A model generated the notes under the pieces. It had not been told where the DNA came from and searched no databases. It saw only the letters and a list, made by a program, of their open reading frames with translations. A program made the position numbers and the translations under genes. Of a DNA stretch of 64,000 bases, positions 1-8,455 are shown one piece after another; position 1 is the first letter of the stretch; each line of letters starts with the position of its first letter. This DNA is from Vulcanococcus sp. (GTDB lineage: Bacteria; Cyanobacteriota; Cyanobacteriia; PCC-6307; Cyanobiaceae). The stretch lies in the NCBI GenBank assembly GCA_019264575.1, contig JAHUZV010000017.1:62001-126000 (forward strand), read 5' to 3'.

Positions 1-545
1 TCCTGGCGAGGCACCCCTAGAGCCGCCAACACGAGATCAGGCTTGGCCTCCAGCAACTGCTGCTCAATGCCCGGCCATTGCTCCGGATCCTGATAGCCAT
101 GGATGGCGAAGGCCAGATCCAGCGTAGGGATCTCCGCCTGGAGCCGCTCCACCAAGCGCTCCATCACAGCGGGGCTGGCCCCCACGAGCGCCACTCGCCA
201 GCGATGGGCGGCCGCGTACACCAGCAGCTGACGGGCTAGCTCAATCCCAGGGCTGCGCCGCACCCGAAAGCCCTGGCGGCCCAGAGCCCACACCACACCG
301 GCTCCATCGGGAATCACCAGATCGGCCTGGGCGATGGCGGTACCGAGCTCGGGGTTCGCCCGGGCCGCCATGGTCATTTCGGCGTTGAGCGTGACGATCT
401 GGCCGCCGCCGCGTTGCTTGAGCTCGAGCGCAGCGGCAAACACGTTGCTGCTCACGGCCACCTGCACGCCGAGCACGGAGGTCACTGTCCAAGAGGGCGG
501 CTCAGTGGAGCCCCGAAAGCCAGTGCGGGACGCATCCGTCGCCAT
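1..545 (-). CDS. WecG/TagA/CpsF-family glycosyltransferase, 3' end outside window
   Basis: This frame is open to the left edge, so only the N-terminal ~181 residues are present. The family (GT26) transfers N-acetylmannosaminuronic acid, N-acetylmannosamine or glucose to lipid-linked sugars during cell-surface polymer synthesis. Family motifs are visible in order: TLNAEM near residue 52, PDGAGVVWA near 79, and LVLAALGVPRQ at 171-181, the usual G-x-P-x-Q element just before the cut. I start at the ATG whose first base is 545; an in-frame ATG at 554 would add three residues. The ~20 residues before the conserved domain are not recognisable. The gene diverges from the GH15-like gene at 614, leaving about 70 bases for both promoters. 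Donor and acceptor cannot be told from sequence. Confidence 0.85.
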   Translation of the reverse strand, partial: MATDASRTGFRGSTEPPSWTVTSVLGVQVAVSSNVFAAALELKQRGGGQIVTLNAEMTMAARANPELGTAIAQADLVIPDGAGVVWALGRQGFRVRRSPGIELARQLLVYAAAHRWRVALVGASPAVMERLVERLQAEIPTLDLAFAIHGYQDPEQWPGIEQQLLEAKPDLVLAALGVPRQ

Positions 546-613
546 TGATGCCATCGAGCGCAGGGGCCACACGAGAGAATCTATGGCTGCAGCCCGGTTC
601 CGCCGCGCCCACG

Positions 614-3600
614 ATGCTCAGCAGCGCAACCACGGCCAGCCCGGCGACACCGTTGCAGCTCAGCGCCTCCGAAGCCTGGCAGCGGCTGCAGGAACTTGAC
701 GCGCAGATCGATCGGGTGGTGCTGCGGCGTCAGCACCCGATCACCGGGCTGTTGCCCGCCAGCACCGCCAACACGGTGCACGGCAACTACGGCGACGCCT
801 GGGTACGCGACTGCGTGTATTCGATCCAGTGCGTGTGGGGCCTAGCCCTGGCACACCGCCGGCTGAGCGGCGCCACCACACGGGTGTTCGAGCTCGAGCA
901 GCGGGTGCTGCAGCTGATGCGCGGCCTGCTCAACGCCATGCTGCGCCAGGCCCACAAGGTGGAACGCTTCAAGCACAGCCTCGAACCACTGGATGCGCTG
1001 CACGCCAAATACGACACCGGCAGCGGCGAGCCAGTGGTGCCCGACGACGGCTGGGGCCACCTGCAGCTCGATGCCACGGCCCTCTTCCTGCTGCAGCTGG
1101 CGCAGCTCACCCGCTCCGGCCTGGTGGTGGTGCAGACCAGCCACGAGCGCGACTTCATCCAAAACCTCGTGTATTACGTGGCCCGGGCCTACCGGGTGCG
1201 CGACTACGGCATCTGGGAGCGGGGCGATAAGGGCAACCACGGCCTGCCGGAGCGCAACGCCAGCTCGATCGGTCTGGTGAAGGCGGCGCTGGAAGCGCTC
1301 GAAGGCCTCGATCTCTACGGCCCCCACGGCAACGGCCAGTGCAGCCTGCACATCCCCCACGACGCGATCGTGCGCCTGCGCCGCGCCCTCACCGGCCTGC
1401 TGCCGCGCGAATCCGCCAGCAAAGAAGTGGATGCGGCCTGCCTCTCGGTGATCGGCTACCCGGCCTGGGCCGTGGAAGATCCCTCGCTGGTGGAGCGCAC
1501 CCGCAGCAAGATCCGCACTGAGCTTGGCGGTCCCTACGGCTACAAGCGCTTCCGCCGCGACGGCCACCAGACCGTGGTGGAAGACCACAACCGCTTGCAC
1601 TACGAGCGCGAGGAGCTGGCCCAGTTCGAGCACATCGAATGTGAATGGCCGCTGTTTCTGGCCTATGAGCTGATCACCGCCTGCTGCGAAGAGCGCTGGA
1701 GCGAAGCCTGGCAGTGGCGCGATCGGCTCAAGCGCGTGGCGATGCAGGTGGATGGAGTGGAGCTCCTGCCGGAGCTCTATGTGGTGCCCAAGGAAGCCGT
1801 AGAGGCCGAACGGATCAACCCCGGCAGCCAGCAACGCCTGCCGAATGAGAACGTGCCGCTGCTCTGGACCCAGAGCCTCACCTGGCTCGGGGATCTGCTG
1901 CTGCTGGGCCTGCTCAAACCCGACGATCTCGACCCCAGTGGCCGCCGCCTGAGCTGCTCGCTCGGTGCGGATCAGGTGCTGGTGAGCTTCGTGCCCGCGC
2001 GGGAGCACATCGCCGCAGCTCTGGAGCAAGCCGGCCTGGCGGTGACCCGGCCGGGTCAGGTGGCCATCGCCAGCTCAGCCGAGCTGGGTGAGCGCATGGG
2101 TGCCGTGGGCGCCAACGCCCGCCTGGGGCTCAGCGGCCACCCACCGCTGCGCATGGAAACGATGGTGACGGCCCGGCTCTACCGCCAAGGCGGCCAGCCC
2201 CTCGCTTTCCTGCCGGCCGTGCTCGAGGAGAGCACCTACTACCTCTCCGACGATCCAGAACTGCTCGTGGATGCGGTAGAGAGCGAGATCAGCCAATTGC
2301 AACGCCACTGGCGCGGCGCCGGTGCCCCGGTGCTACTGATCCCGGTGGAGGAGGGACCCTTCCAGCGCAGCCCCGATTCATTCCTGCGGCTGGGGGAGCG
2401 GCTGCGCAGCGGCCTGGTGAACGGGGTGGCGGTGCAGCTGGCTCCTCTCCAGGAGCTGATGGATCAGGCGAGCTGGGCCGAACTGCCCGAGCACGCCCAA
2501 CCGCTGGAGCAGCCGCGCAGCCAACCGGCCCCCACCCTGCTGCGGGCCAGCACCGAACAACAACCGCTCACGGCCGAGGAGGAGCAGGAGCTGGAGGAGT
2601 CGGGTCTCGACGCCCTCACCGAGCGCCTCTGGCAGAGCCAATCCCTGCCGGAGCAGGCCGAACTGCTCGAGCAGCTCGTGCATCGCCTCGGCCTGGCGGC
2701 TGAGCTGAGCGGCCCCGGCGGGAGCGCCACCCCCCAGGCCTTGCTGGAGGAGATCTACCGGCGAGCCCTGGCCGATGCCAATTGGAACGTGGTGCGCCGC
2801 TGCGCCGGCTCCCTCGGATTGGTGCACCCGCAGCTGGAGGACGCCCTCACCGATCTGTTGGTGCGCCAGAAGCAGGTGGTGGTGGGCCGCAACTACACCA
2901 CCGAATCGCTGCTCAGCCAGCCCACCGGCAGCCTGGCGATCGCAGCGATGATCCAGCGCTTCAGCGGCGAAGACGGCCGCGAATGGATGCTGCAGCAGGA
3001 GCTGCTCCTGGCCCTTGATGGCGTGGCGCGGCAGGAGCCGGCCCTGCTCAGCGGCAGCCTCACCCTGCAGCTGGGTCAGCTGCTGCTGTTGCTCACCAGC
3101 GAATTGGCCGGCGAGCGAGACCTCAGCCCGATCGAAGCGTTTGAAGCCCTCTGCGATGAACCGCCCCACGCGATTCGCCGCCGCCTGCAGCAGGTGCTGC
3201 GCGATGTGGAGCACGCGAAGGCGGCGCTGCAGCGCAAGGAGCAGCTGCATGTGAGCGGCCGCGTGCGCTGGGAAGCTCCCGATCCGCTGGAGGAGCTGCC
3301 CAAGAGCGGTTGCTGGCTCAAGCACCGCGAGCGCATGGGCGCGCTGCAGATCGTGCCGCGCAATTTCCACCCGGGCATCTGGGAACTGCTCCACCACTGC
3401 CGCGGCCTGGTGATCGGCGACAAGCTCGAGCGCCGCAACCGGCTCGAAAGCGCCCTGCTCAAAGAGAAAACCCCGGGCGAGCGCAACTTCGCCACCCACG
3501 TGGAGCACCTGCTCAGCAAGATCGAGGCGCCCGAATACCGCCGGCTCTGCATCGAAACGCTGATCACCCTGATCGCGTTTGTGGATGCCAACCCCCAAGT

Positions 3601-3808
3601 GCGCTTCGACGACGATCTGGCCCTCGATGTGGTGATCGGCCACGCCGTACGGGTGGGCTGGCAGCAGCAGCACCCCGAACAGCCGGCCGAGGATTACTCC
3701 GCCCACAAAGCCGAAGCCTGGGATGGCTTCTACCGCTCGTCGCCGGCACAATGCCGCCGCTGGCAGCTGCTGGCGCTCAAGGAGCTGGCGGAACTGCAGC
3801 CGGCCTAG
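614..3808 (+). CDS. GH15 / phosphorylase kinase alpha-beta-like protein
   Basis: This 1064-residue protein resembles the cyanobacterial glycoside hydrolase family 15 proteins related to the regulatory alpha/beta subunits of eukaryotic phosphorylase kinase. The N-terminal half has the (alpha/alpha)6 glucoamylase-like signature NTVHGNYGDAWVRDC at about residues 53-67 and a tract with ERNASSIGLVKAALEAL near 210. The C-terminal ~300 residues carry the phosphorylase-kinase-like block (GCWLKHRERMGALQIVPRNF, near 900). Substrate is unknown; a link to glycogen or other alpha-glucans is inference from the family. The frame is open from 545, but I chose ATG 614 because it keeps the divergent upstream gene's 5' end free; ATG 545 would add 23 non-conserved residues. 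Its stop overlaps the convergent neighbour's stop in a CTAG tetranucleotide. Confidence 0.8.
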   Translation: MLSSATTASPATPLQLSASEAWQRLQELDAQIDRVVLRRQHPITGLLPASTANTVHGNYGDAWVRDCVYSIQCVWGLALAHRRLSGATTRVFELEQRVLQLMRGLLNAMLRQAHKVERFKHSLEPLDALHAKYDTGSGEPVVPDDGWGHLQLDATALFLLQLAQLTRSGLVVVQTSHERDFIQNLVYYVARAYRVRDYGIWERGDKGNHGLPERNASSIGLVKAALEALEGLDLYGPHGNGQCSLHIPHDAIVRLRRALTGLLPRESASKEVDAACLSVIGYPAWAVEDPSLVERTRSKIRTELGGPYGYKRFRRDGHQTVVEDHNRLHYEREELAQFEHIECEWPLFLAYELITACCEERWSEAWQWRDRLKRVAMQVDGVELLPELYVVPKEAVEAERINPGSQQRLPNENVPLLWTQSLTWLGDLLLLGLLKPDDLDPSGRRLSCSLGADQVLVSFVPAREHIAAALEQAGLAVTRPGQVAIASSAELGERMGAVGANARLGLSGHPPLRMETMVTARLYRQGGQPLAFLPAVLEESTYYLSDDPELLVDAVESEISQLQRHWRGAGAPVLLIPVEEGPFQRSPDSFLRLGERLRSGLVNGVAVQLAPLQELMDQASWAELPEHAQPLEQPRSQPAPTLLRASTEQQPLTAEEEQELEESGLDALTERLWQSQSLPEQAELLEQLVHRLGLAAELSGPGGSATPQALLEEIYRRALADANWNVVRRCAGSLGLVHPQLEDALTDLLVRQKQVVVGRNYTTESLLSQPTGSLAIAAMIQRFSGEDGREWMLQQELLLALDGVARQEPALLSGSLTLQLGQLLLLLTSELAGERDLSPIEAFEALCDEPPHAIRRRLQQVLRDVEHAKAALQRKEQLHVSGRVRWEAPDPLEELPKSGCWLKHRERMGALQIVPRNFHPGIWELLHHCRGLVIGDKLERRNRLESALLKEKTPGERNFATHVEHLLSKIEAPEYRRLCIETLITLIAFVDANPQVRFDDDLALDVVIGHAVRVGWQQQHPEQPAEDYSAHKAEAWDGFYRSSPAQCRRWQLLALKELAELQPA

Positions 3809-4797
3809 ATCGGTTCCGCGAGGGTCATGCAGAGCGTGGGCTGCTCCACGCACTGCTCGATCAGATCCGCGAGCAGCAGGGCGCGTGAGGCCTGAGGGCC
3901 ATCCACCGCGGGCTGCTCCAGGCCGCGCACGCACTGGAGGAAGTGCTCCAGCTCAGCCACGAGCGGATCCACGGGCGAGGTGCTCACCTCTTCGATGAAG
4001 CCGTCGTTGCGATAGAGCAGCTCGCCGTGATCGGCCGAGAAGGAGAGCTGGGTGCGGCGATGGATCTGCAGGCTGCGGTTGAGGAAATCGGTTTCCACCA
4101 GCGCGCTGCGGCAGTGGGCCGAGAGGCTGCGGATCTTGCGGTGGGCCATCTTGCTGGCCGTGAGGCTGGCCACCACGCCATTGGCGAAGCCGAGGGTGGC
4201 GTTCACGTAATCGATCGGGCCTTCGGCGCTGCGGCCACCAGCCGCCGCGAGGCGCACCACCTTCGAGCCGGCCAGCTCCAGCACCAGATCGATGTCGTGA
4301 ATCATCAGATCGAGCACCACCGACACATCGTTGGCGCGATCGGGATTGGGGCTGTGGCGGCGCGCCTCCAGCACCACAACCTCCTCATTGGCCACCACCT
4401 TCACCAGCTCGCGGAAGGCGGGGTTGAAGCGCTCGATGTGGCCCACCTGCAGTAAGCGTCCGGCCTGCTCGGCAGCGGCGCTGAGCTCGGTGGCCTCCTC
4501 CTGAGTGGCGGCGATCGGCTTCTCGATCAACACGTGCACACCGGCCTTAAAGCAGGCCATACCCACGCGGTGGTGCAGCAGGGTGGGCACAGCGATGCAC
4601 ACCGCCTCCACTTCGCTGAGCATCTCCTCGTAACTGGCGAACCAGCGGCAGCCAAATTGCTCCACGGCCAGCCGGCCGCGGGCGGGATCGGGATCCGCCA
4701 CCCCCACCAGCTCGGCATCGCGCAGCAGGCTGAGCACCCGGGCGTGGTGCCAGCCCATGTTTCCGATTCCGATCACTCCAACGCGAACCGGCTGCAT
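3805..4797 (-). CDS. Gfo/Idh/MocA-family NAD(P)-dependent oxidoreductase
   Basis: This 330-residue protein has the two-domain Gfo/Idh/MocA architecture: an N-terminal Rossmann fold with GxGxxG-type VIGIGNMGWHH at residues 8-18, the family's EKP motif at 92-94, and GHIERFNPAF at 119-128 opening the C-terminal sheet domain. LMIHDIDLVLEL near 165 holds the His/Asp pair usually near the substrate. Members oxidise or reduce sugar carbonyls or hydroxyls, often on nucleotide sugars. The HIERFNP type is often seen in envelope-sugar enzymes, but the substrate cannot be assigned. Start ATG at 4797 gives the expected N-terminus with the first beta strand at once. Its stop codon overlaps the stop of the convergent GH15-like gene. 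Confidence 0.85.
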   Translation of the reverse strand: MQPVRVGVIGIGNMGWHHARVLSLLRDAELVGVADPDPARGRLAVEQFGCRWFASYEEMLSEVEAVCIAVPTLLHHRVGMACFKAGVHVLIEKPIAATQEEATELSAAAEQAGRLLQVGHIERFNPAFRELVKVVANEEVVVLEARRHSPNPDRANDVSVVLDLMIHDIDLVLELAGSKVVRLAAAGGRSAEGPIDYVNATLGFANGVVASLTASKMAHRKIRSLSAHCRSALVETDFLNRSLQIHRRTQLSFSADHGELLYRNDGFIEEVSTSPVDPLVAELEHFLQCVRGLEQPAVDGPQASRALLLADLIEQCVEQPTLCMTLAEPI

Positions 4798-4861
4798 GGC
4801 GCTGGCGATCTGACGCAGAGATTATCGACGATGAACGGCCACCACCACGGGCCTCAGCCGA

Positions 4862-6154
4862 TCAACTCTCCTCAGCCTCCGGACCCACCGCCCGGCGTGT
4901 GATCTCCACCCGCTCGATGCGCGGCCCGTCCATCGCCATGATCAAAAACTGATGGCCCTTCCAGCGCAGGCTCTCGCCCGGAGCGGGGATGTGCTGCAGG
5001 CGCTCCAGCAAAAACCCGGCCAGGGTGTGGTGCTCATCGGATTCCGGCAGCTGCAGGCCTAGTTCGCGGTTGAGCTCGTAGATCTCCAGATCACCAGCCA
5101 CAAGCCAGCTGTGCTCCTGCAGCTGCTTGAGATCATCTTCCGGGTTTTCGGGGTCTTCCTCGTCGCCCACGATCTCGCTGGTGAGGTCGGAAATGGTGAC
5201 GAGGCCTTCAGTGCCGCCGTGCTCATCCACCACCACCAGCAACGGTTCGCCGCTGCGGATCACTGGCAGCAGCTCCGCCAGGGGAGTGGTTTCCTGCACC
5301 TTGGTCACGGGGGTGACGTAGGGCGCCAGGGGTGAATCGCTGCGCAATAGCCCCTTGGCGATCGGTTCGGCCAGGCGACGCAGGTCGAGCAGGCCGCGCA
5401 CGTCGTCGAGAGAGCTGCCGATCACTGGGAAGCGGGCGTGGTGGGTGCTGTGCACCGCCTCCATCAACTCAGCGAAGCGCACCTCCAGCGGCAGGGTGAC
5501 CATGCCGGAGCGGGGCACCATCACCTCACGCACCTGGGTGTCGCGCAGGGAGAACAGACCCTCGAGCATGTCGCGCTCATCGGGCATCAACCCGATCACG
5601 CTGTTGGATTCGATCAGGGTTTCCAGTTCCCCAGCCGAGAGCGCCGGCACCAGCTCATCCCAGTTGCGCGGCAGCCCAAGCAAGCGCAGCAAGCCATTAC
5701 CTAGCCGCTCCAACACCACCAGCAAGGGGCCGAGGCTGCGCATCACAGCCTCGAGCACAGGCGCCAGGCGCAGAGCGGAAGCCTCCGGGCGGTGCAGCAC
5801 CCAGGCCTTGGGCACCAGGCCACCGAGCAGCGTGGCCAACACCACCAGCAGCAAGAACAGGAGCCCATCTAGCCAGGCCTGGCCCAGCCAGGCGCCGGCA
5901 GGCCCAGAGCCCCAGCGCTCCGCCAGGCCCCGACCCGTCCAGCCCAGAGCCAGCAACGCCAGGGTCATGCCCAGTTGCGTGGTGACCAGGGCCCGCCGCA
6001 GGCGGCGCTGAAGGCGCGCCACCGCCGTGGCACCCCGCTCGCCATCTGCCTCGAGCAGCTGCACCCGGGTGGGCCGCAGCCGGATCAACGCAAATTCCGA
6101 GGCAGCGAAGAAGGCCAGCAGGAGCAGCAGGGCCGCCGGTGCCAGGAATCGCAT
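4862..6154 (-). CDS. CNNM/CorC-type membrane protein with CBS pair (hemolysin family)
   Basis: This 430-residue protein follows the DUF21-CBS-CBS-CorC_HlyC layout. It starts with a hydrophobic helix (residues 3-22, ending in SEFALIRLRPTR) and has further membrane segments near 60-75 and 90-120 (LDGLLFLLLVVLATLLGG). The CBS pair spans about 200-330 and includes VMVPRSGMVTLPL and VVVDEHGGTEGLVTISDL. The C-terminal CorC_HlyC domain spans about 345-420. Family members are implicated in Mg2+/Co2+ efflux or ion homeostasis; the hemolysin name is historical. It lies in the inner membrane with the CBS and CorC parts in the cytoplasm. It is co-directional with the oxidoreductase gene 64 bases downstream. 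Confidence 0.85.
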   Translation of the reverse strand: MRFLAPAALLLLLAFFAASEFALIRLRPTRVQLLEADGERGATAVARLQRRLRRALVTTQLGMTLALLALGWTGRGLAERWGSGPAGAWLGQAWLDGLLFLLLVVLATLLGGLVPKAWVLHRPEASALRLAPVLEAVMRSLGPLLVVLERLGNGLLRLLGLPRNWDELVPALSAGELETLIESNSVIGLMPDERDMLEGLFSLRDTQVREVMVPRSGMVTLPLEVRFAELMEAVHSTHHARFPVIGSSLDDVRGLLDLRRLAEPIAKGLLRSDSPLAPYVTPVTKVQETTPLAELLPVIRSGEPLLVVVDEHGGTEGLVTISDLTSEIVGDEEDPENPEDDLKQLQEHSWLVAGDLEIYELNRELGLQLPESDEHHTLAGFLLERLQHIPAPGESLRWKGHQFLIMAMDGPRIERVEITRRAVGPEAEES

Positions 6155-6209
6155 CGGGTTCAGATGGGGCCTATGAGGATCACGAGACCAGCTTCAGGCG
6201 AGCGGTGTC

Positions 6210-7076
6210 TCAAAGCAACAGGCTGGTGCCGCTGAAGCGGTTGACTCCCGGCAAGAGGATCTCCAAGTCAGCACGACCATTGCCGTCAGCATCGAGCTGA
6301 AGAGAGCCGCCAGCGAAACGAATCTCTCCGGCCTCGCGGGTAAAAGCTTTCTTGTCGATATAGGTGAGTGAATCACCCAAGGCCGAGAGATCAATCACAT
6401 CACCGGCGCGCTGGAAGCCAAGGATCTGATCCTGCCTGCCACGCTTAGCCGGTGAATCACTGAGATCGGAATAAACAAATCGATTGCTGCCGGGGCCACC
6501 GATCAACACATCAGCGCTGGCACCGCCCTGCACAACATCATTCCCAGCAAGGCCGATCAGCAGATCTTTGGCCGAGCCTCCATTCAGCGTGTCATCCAGA
6601 TCGGCACCGATTTTGCTGCCGCCGAACTTCACCTTGAGCGCATCGAGCTGTGCGGTGAGTTTCTTGCTCAATCCCAGCTCGCCATACGAGGGGTAAATCG
6701 CCCTAGAGGTTCCAGACGGAATCGCACCGACCAGTTCCACGCGAAAGCGAAGCGGGGAATCAGGCGGAATTGAAGGAGGAGCGCCAGCGCTCCCGTAGGC
6801 CAACTCTGCAGGGATGGTGAGGTCCAGCACCTCTCCCAACCGACGACCGACAAGAGCCTGATCCCACCCTTGAATCACCTGACCACTGCCTAGGGTGAAG
6901 GTGAACAGCTGCCGGGCCGGAACCACCGAGAAGCTCGTGAAGTCGTAATTGGCATCGAATGGCGCCCCGTTGCCGTTCACGAGCGAACCGGAATAGAGCA
7001 CACCAAGTACATCTCCAGCACGCACTACCGCCCCCTTGGCAGAGCGGAGAACACTGATCTCAACCCCTGCAGCCAT
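6210..7076 (-). CDS. FKBP-type prolyl isomerase fused to RTX repeats (probable type I secreted protein)
   Basis: The 288-residue product joins two modules. Residues ~15-117 are an FKBP domain with the conserved GSGQVIQGWDQAL (63-75) and IPAELAYGSAG (88-98) elements and a closing FRVELVGAI, so the isomerase site looks complete. Residues ~155-200 are RTX nonapeptide-like calcium repeats (DDTLNGGSAKDLLIG, LAGNDVVQGGASADVLIGG). The tail (~215-288) resembles the C-terminal region of serralysin-type RTX proteins and ends in hydrophobic SGTSLLL. There is no Sec signal peptide. RTX repeats with a C-terminal signal are the hallmark of type I secretion, so I infer an extracellular or surface-bound prolyl isomerase. 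The transporter is not obviously nearby. The fusion itself is read directly; secretion is inference. Confidence 0.85.
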   Translation of the reverse strand: MAAGVEISVLRSAKGAVVRAGDVLGVLYSGSLVNGNGAPFDANYDFTSFSVVPARQLFTFTLGSGQVIQGWDQALVGRRLGEVLDLTIPAELAYGSAGAPPSIPPDSPLRFRVELVGAIPSGTSRAIYPSYGELGLSKKLTAQLDALKVKFGGSKIGADLDDTLNGGSAKDLLIGLAGNDVVQGGASADVLIGGPGSNRFVYSDLSDSPAKRGRQDQILGFQRAGDVIDLSALGDSLTYIDKKAFTREAGEIRFAGGSLQLDADGNGRADLEILLPGVNRFSGTSLLL

Positions 7077-7146
7077 TGCCCAATCAGGCCGAGAGCCTGT
7101 GCCATTGACCAGGCAACACTAAAGAAAGAGACTCACACAAGGCCAA

Positions 7147-7219
7147 TGGGGGTCGCGAGGATCGAACTCGCCTAAGGCGGATTATGAGTCCGCTGCATTC
7201 ACCAGATTGCTAGACCCCC
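7147..7219 (-). tRNA. tRNA-Met (anticodon CAT)
   Basis: The minus strand folds into a 73-nt cloverleaf. A 7-bp acceptor pairs GGGGGTC with GACCCCC perfectly, the anticodon stem GCGGA/TCCGC encloses loop CTCATAA, the T arm is GCGAG-TTCGATC-CTCGC, and base 73 is A. The anticodon is CAT; CCA is not encoded. An elongator tRNA-Met is most likely. A lysidine-modified tRNA-Ile2 (CAU) is the alternative and cannot be excluded by eye. The acceptor starts with a G-C pair, which argues less for an initiator tRNA. Confidence 0.9.
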
Positions 7220-7242
7220 GTGCGGCAAGCCGCTGGGCGTGT

Positions 7243-7800
7243 CTACCACAGGCCCCGGACCACCCGCGAGCCCGGTTGCGGCCAGGTGGGCGGCGCGCTT
7301 TGGGCATTGCAGCTGCCTTGGGGCAAGCCCTGGCAGAAACCGTTGTTCACGTCGGCAGTGCGCCAGGGCATGGGGTTGCTCTGCTGTTCGAGCAACACTT
7401 GATAGGTGTTTTCCAGAGCCGAGCCGTCCCACACGATCGTTTGATCGGGGAAGCCGAAGCCCATCACCTTGGTGCCATCACCGCCGCCCATGGCGATGCC
7501 GAGGATGTCGGTGATCTGGTGGGTGATGTCGATGCCGCGGGCGTAGGGCGAGGTGTAGCTGTAGAAGCGGCGCTCCACCAGCTGCGGGGTGGTGACAACC
7601 GGACCGCAGCGCGTGACCTCCACCGGGCCGGATGCGTTCATGCCACCAGGGCCTGAGCCAGCCAGCGGTGCTTCCAGGGTGGTGGTGCATACCACGGGGC
7701 CCGCCGCCGCGGGGCGTGCACCGGGGCCGAATGCCAGCAGGGCTTGGGCTAGCAGCAGCCCAGGTGCAAGCGCCCTAAGTACCGAACAACGCCAGCCCAT
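7243..7800 (-). CDS. conserved exported hypothetical protein
   Basis: I do not recognise the function. From ATG 7800 the 185-residue product begins with a Sec-type signal peptide: a short basic start, hydrophobic ALAPGLLLAQALLAF, then an AAA-G cleavage region near residue 33. The mature part is Gly/Pro/Thr-rich and has four cysteines (VVCTTT, VTRCGP, GFCQGL, GSCNAQ) that could form two disulfides. The central block contains YTSPYARGIDITHQITDILG and GDGTKVMGFGFPDQTIVWDG. A GTG at 7818 would extend it by six residues. It ends 24 bases from the tRNA gene. It looks like a periplasmic or outer-envelope protein of cyanobacteria; no enzymatic motif is visible. Confidence 0.6.
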   Translation of the reverse strand: MGWRCSVLRALAPGLLLAQALLAFGPGARPAAAGPVVCTTTLEAPLAGSGPGGMNASGPVEVTRCGPVVTTPQLVERRFYSYTSPYARGIDITHQITDILGIAMGGGDGTKVMGFGFPDQTIVWDGSALENTYQVLLEQQSNPMPWRTADVNNGFCQGLPQGSCNAQSAPPTWPQPGSRVVRGLW

Positions 7801-7861
7801 CAATCGCCCGCGACACACGCTGGGCGCAAACTAGGCAGCTCAACCGCCTGACGCCAGAGGC

Positions 7862-8455
7862 ATGACCCAGCTGCCAACCCTTCCCCAGGCCAGCGCTGAG
7901 CAACGCCAGCAGCTGTTGCATCTTCTGGCGGAGCGGGCTTACCGGCACGGCAGCTTCACGCTGGCGTCGGGGCGCACCAGCGATCACTACGTGAACTGCA
8001 AGCCAGTGAGCCTCAGCGGCGAAGGGCTGGCCCTGCTCTCAGCCCAGATGCTTGAGCTGGTGGAACCCGAGGCCGTGGCGGTGGCCGGCCTCACCCTCGG
8101 GGCGGATCCACTGGTGAGCGGCGTGGCGGTGGCCGCAGCCCTGAGCGGCCGCGCCCTCGATGCGCTGATCGTGCGCAAAGAAGCAAAGGGCCATGGCACC
8201 GGCGCCTGGCTGGAGGGCCCCCTACCTGAACCCGGCAGCTGCATCACGGTGCTGGAAGACGTGGTCACCACCGGTGGCTCCTCCCTCAAAGCGGTGAACC
8301 AACTGCGCGAGGCGGGGTACACCGTGAATCGGGTGGTAACGATCGTGGATCGCCAGGAAGGCGGCCTGGAAGCCATGACCGCCGCCGGCCTTGAGCTGCA
8401 GAGCCTGTTCCTCTTGGAAGAGGTTGCCGCCGTATCCGCCGCGAGCCGCTCATGA
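7862..8455 (+). CDS. pyrE: orotate phosphoribosyltransferase
   Basis: PyrE joins orotate to PRPP, giving orotidine 5'-phosphate in pyrimidine synthesis. The 197-residue length is normal. The type I PRTase fold is marked by [20 protein letters not shown] near residues 32-50, the catalytic lysine loop [12 protein letters not shown] near 102-113, and the PRPP-binding acidic motif [12 protein letters not shown] near 129-140. Its stop overlaps the ygfZ start in ATGA (8452-8455), so the two are probably translationally coupled. Confidence 0.95.
   Translation: MTQLPTLPQASAEQRQQLLHLLAERAYRHGSFTLASGRTSDHYVNCKPVSLSGEGLALLSAQMLELVEPEAVAVAGLTLGADPLVSGVAVAAALSGRALDALIVRKEAKGHGTGAWLEGPLPEPGSCITVLEDVVTTGGSSLKAVNQLREAGYTVNRVVTIVDRQEGGLEAMTAAGLELQSLFLLEEVAAVSAASRS

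Noticed and set aside
842..2029. 395-codon minus-strand open frame
   Set aside because: Same reason: a reverse shadow of the GH15-like gene, with no domain pattern.
2378..3934. 518-codon open frame on the minus strand opposite the GH15-like gene
   Set aside because: It lies wholly opposite a gene with recognisable domains, its sequence is rich in Arg, Leu and His as expected from the reverse of GC-rich codons, and it matches no family I know.
7077..7242. tRNA-Met as an integration (att) site for a mobile element
   Set aside because: No integrase, and no direct repeat of the tRNA 3' end was seen in the window.
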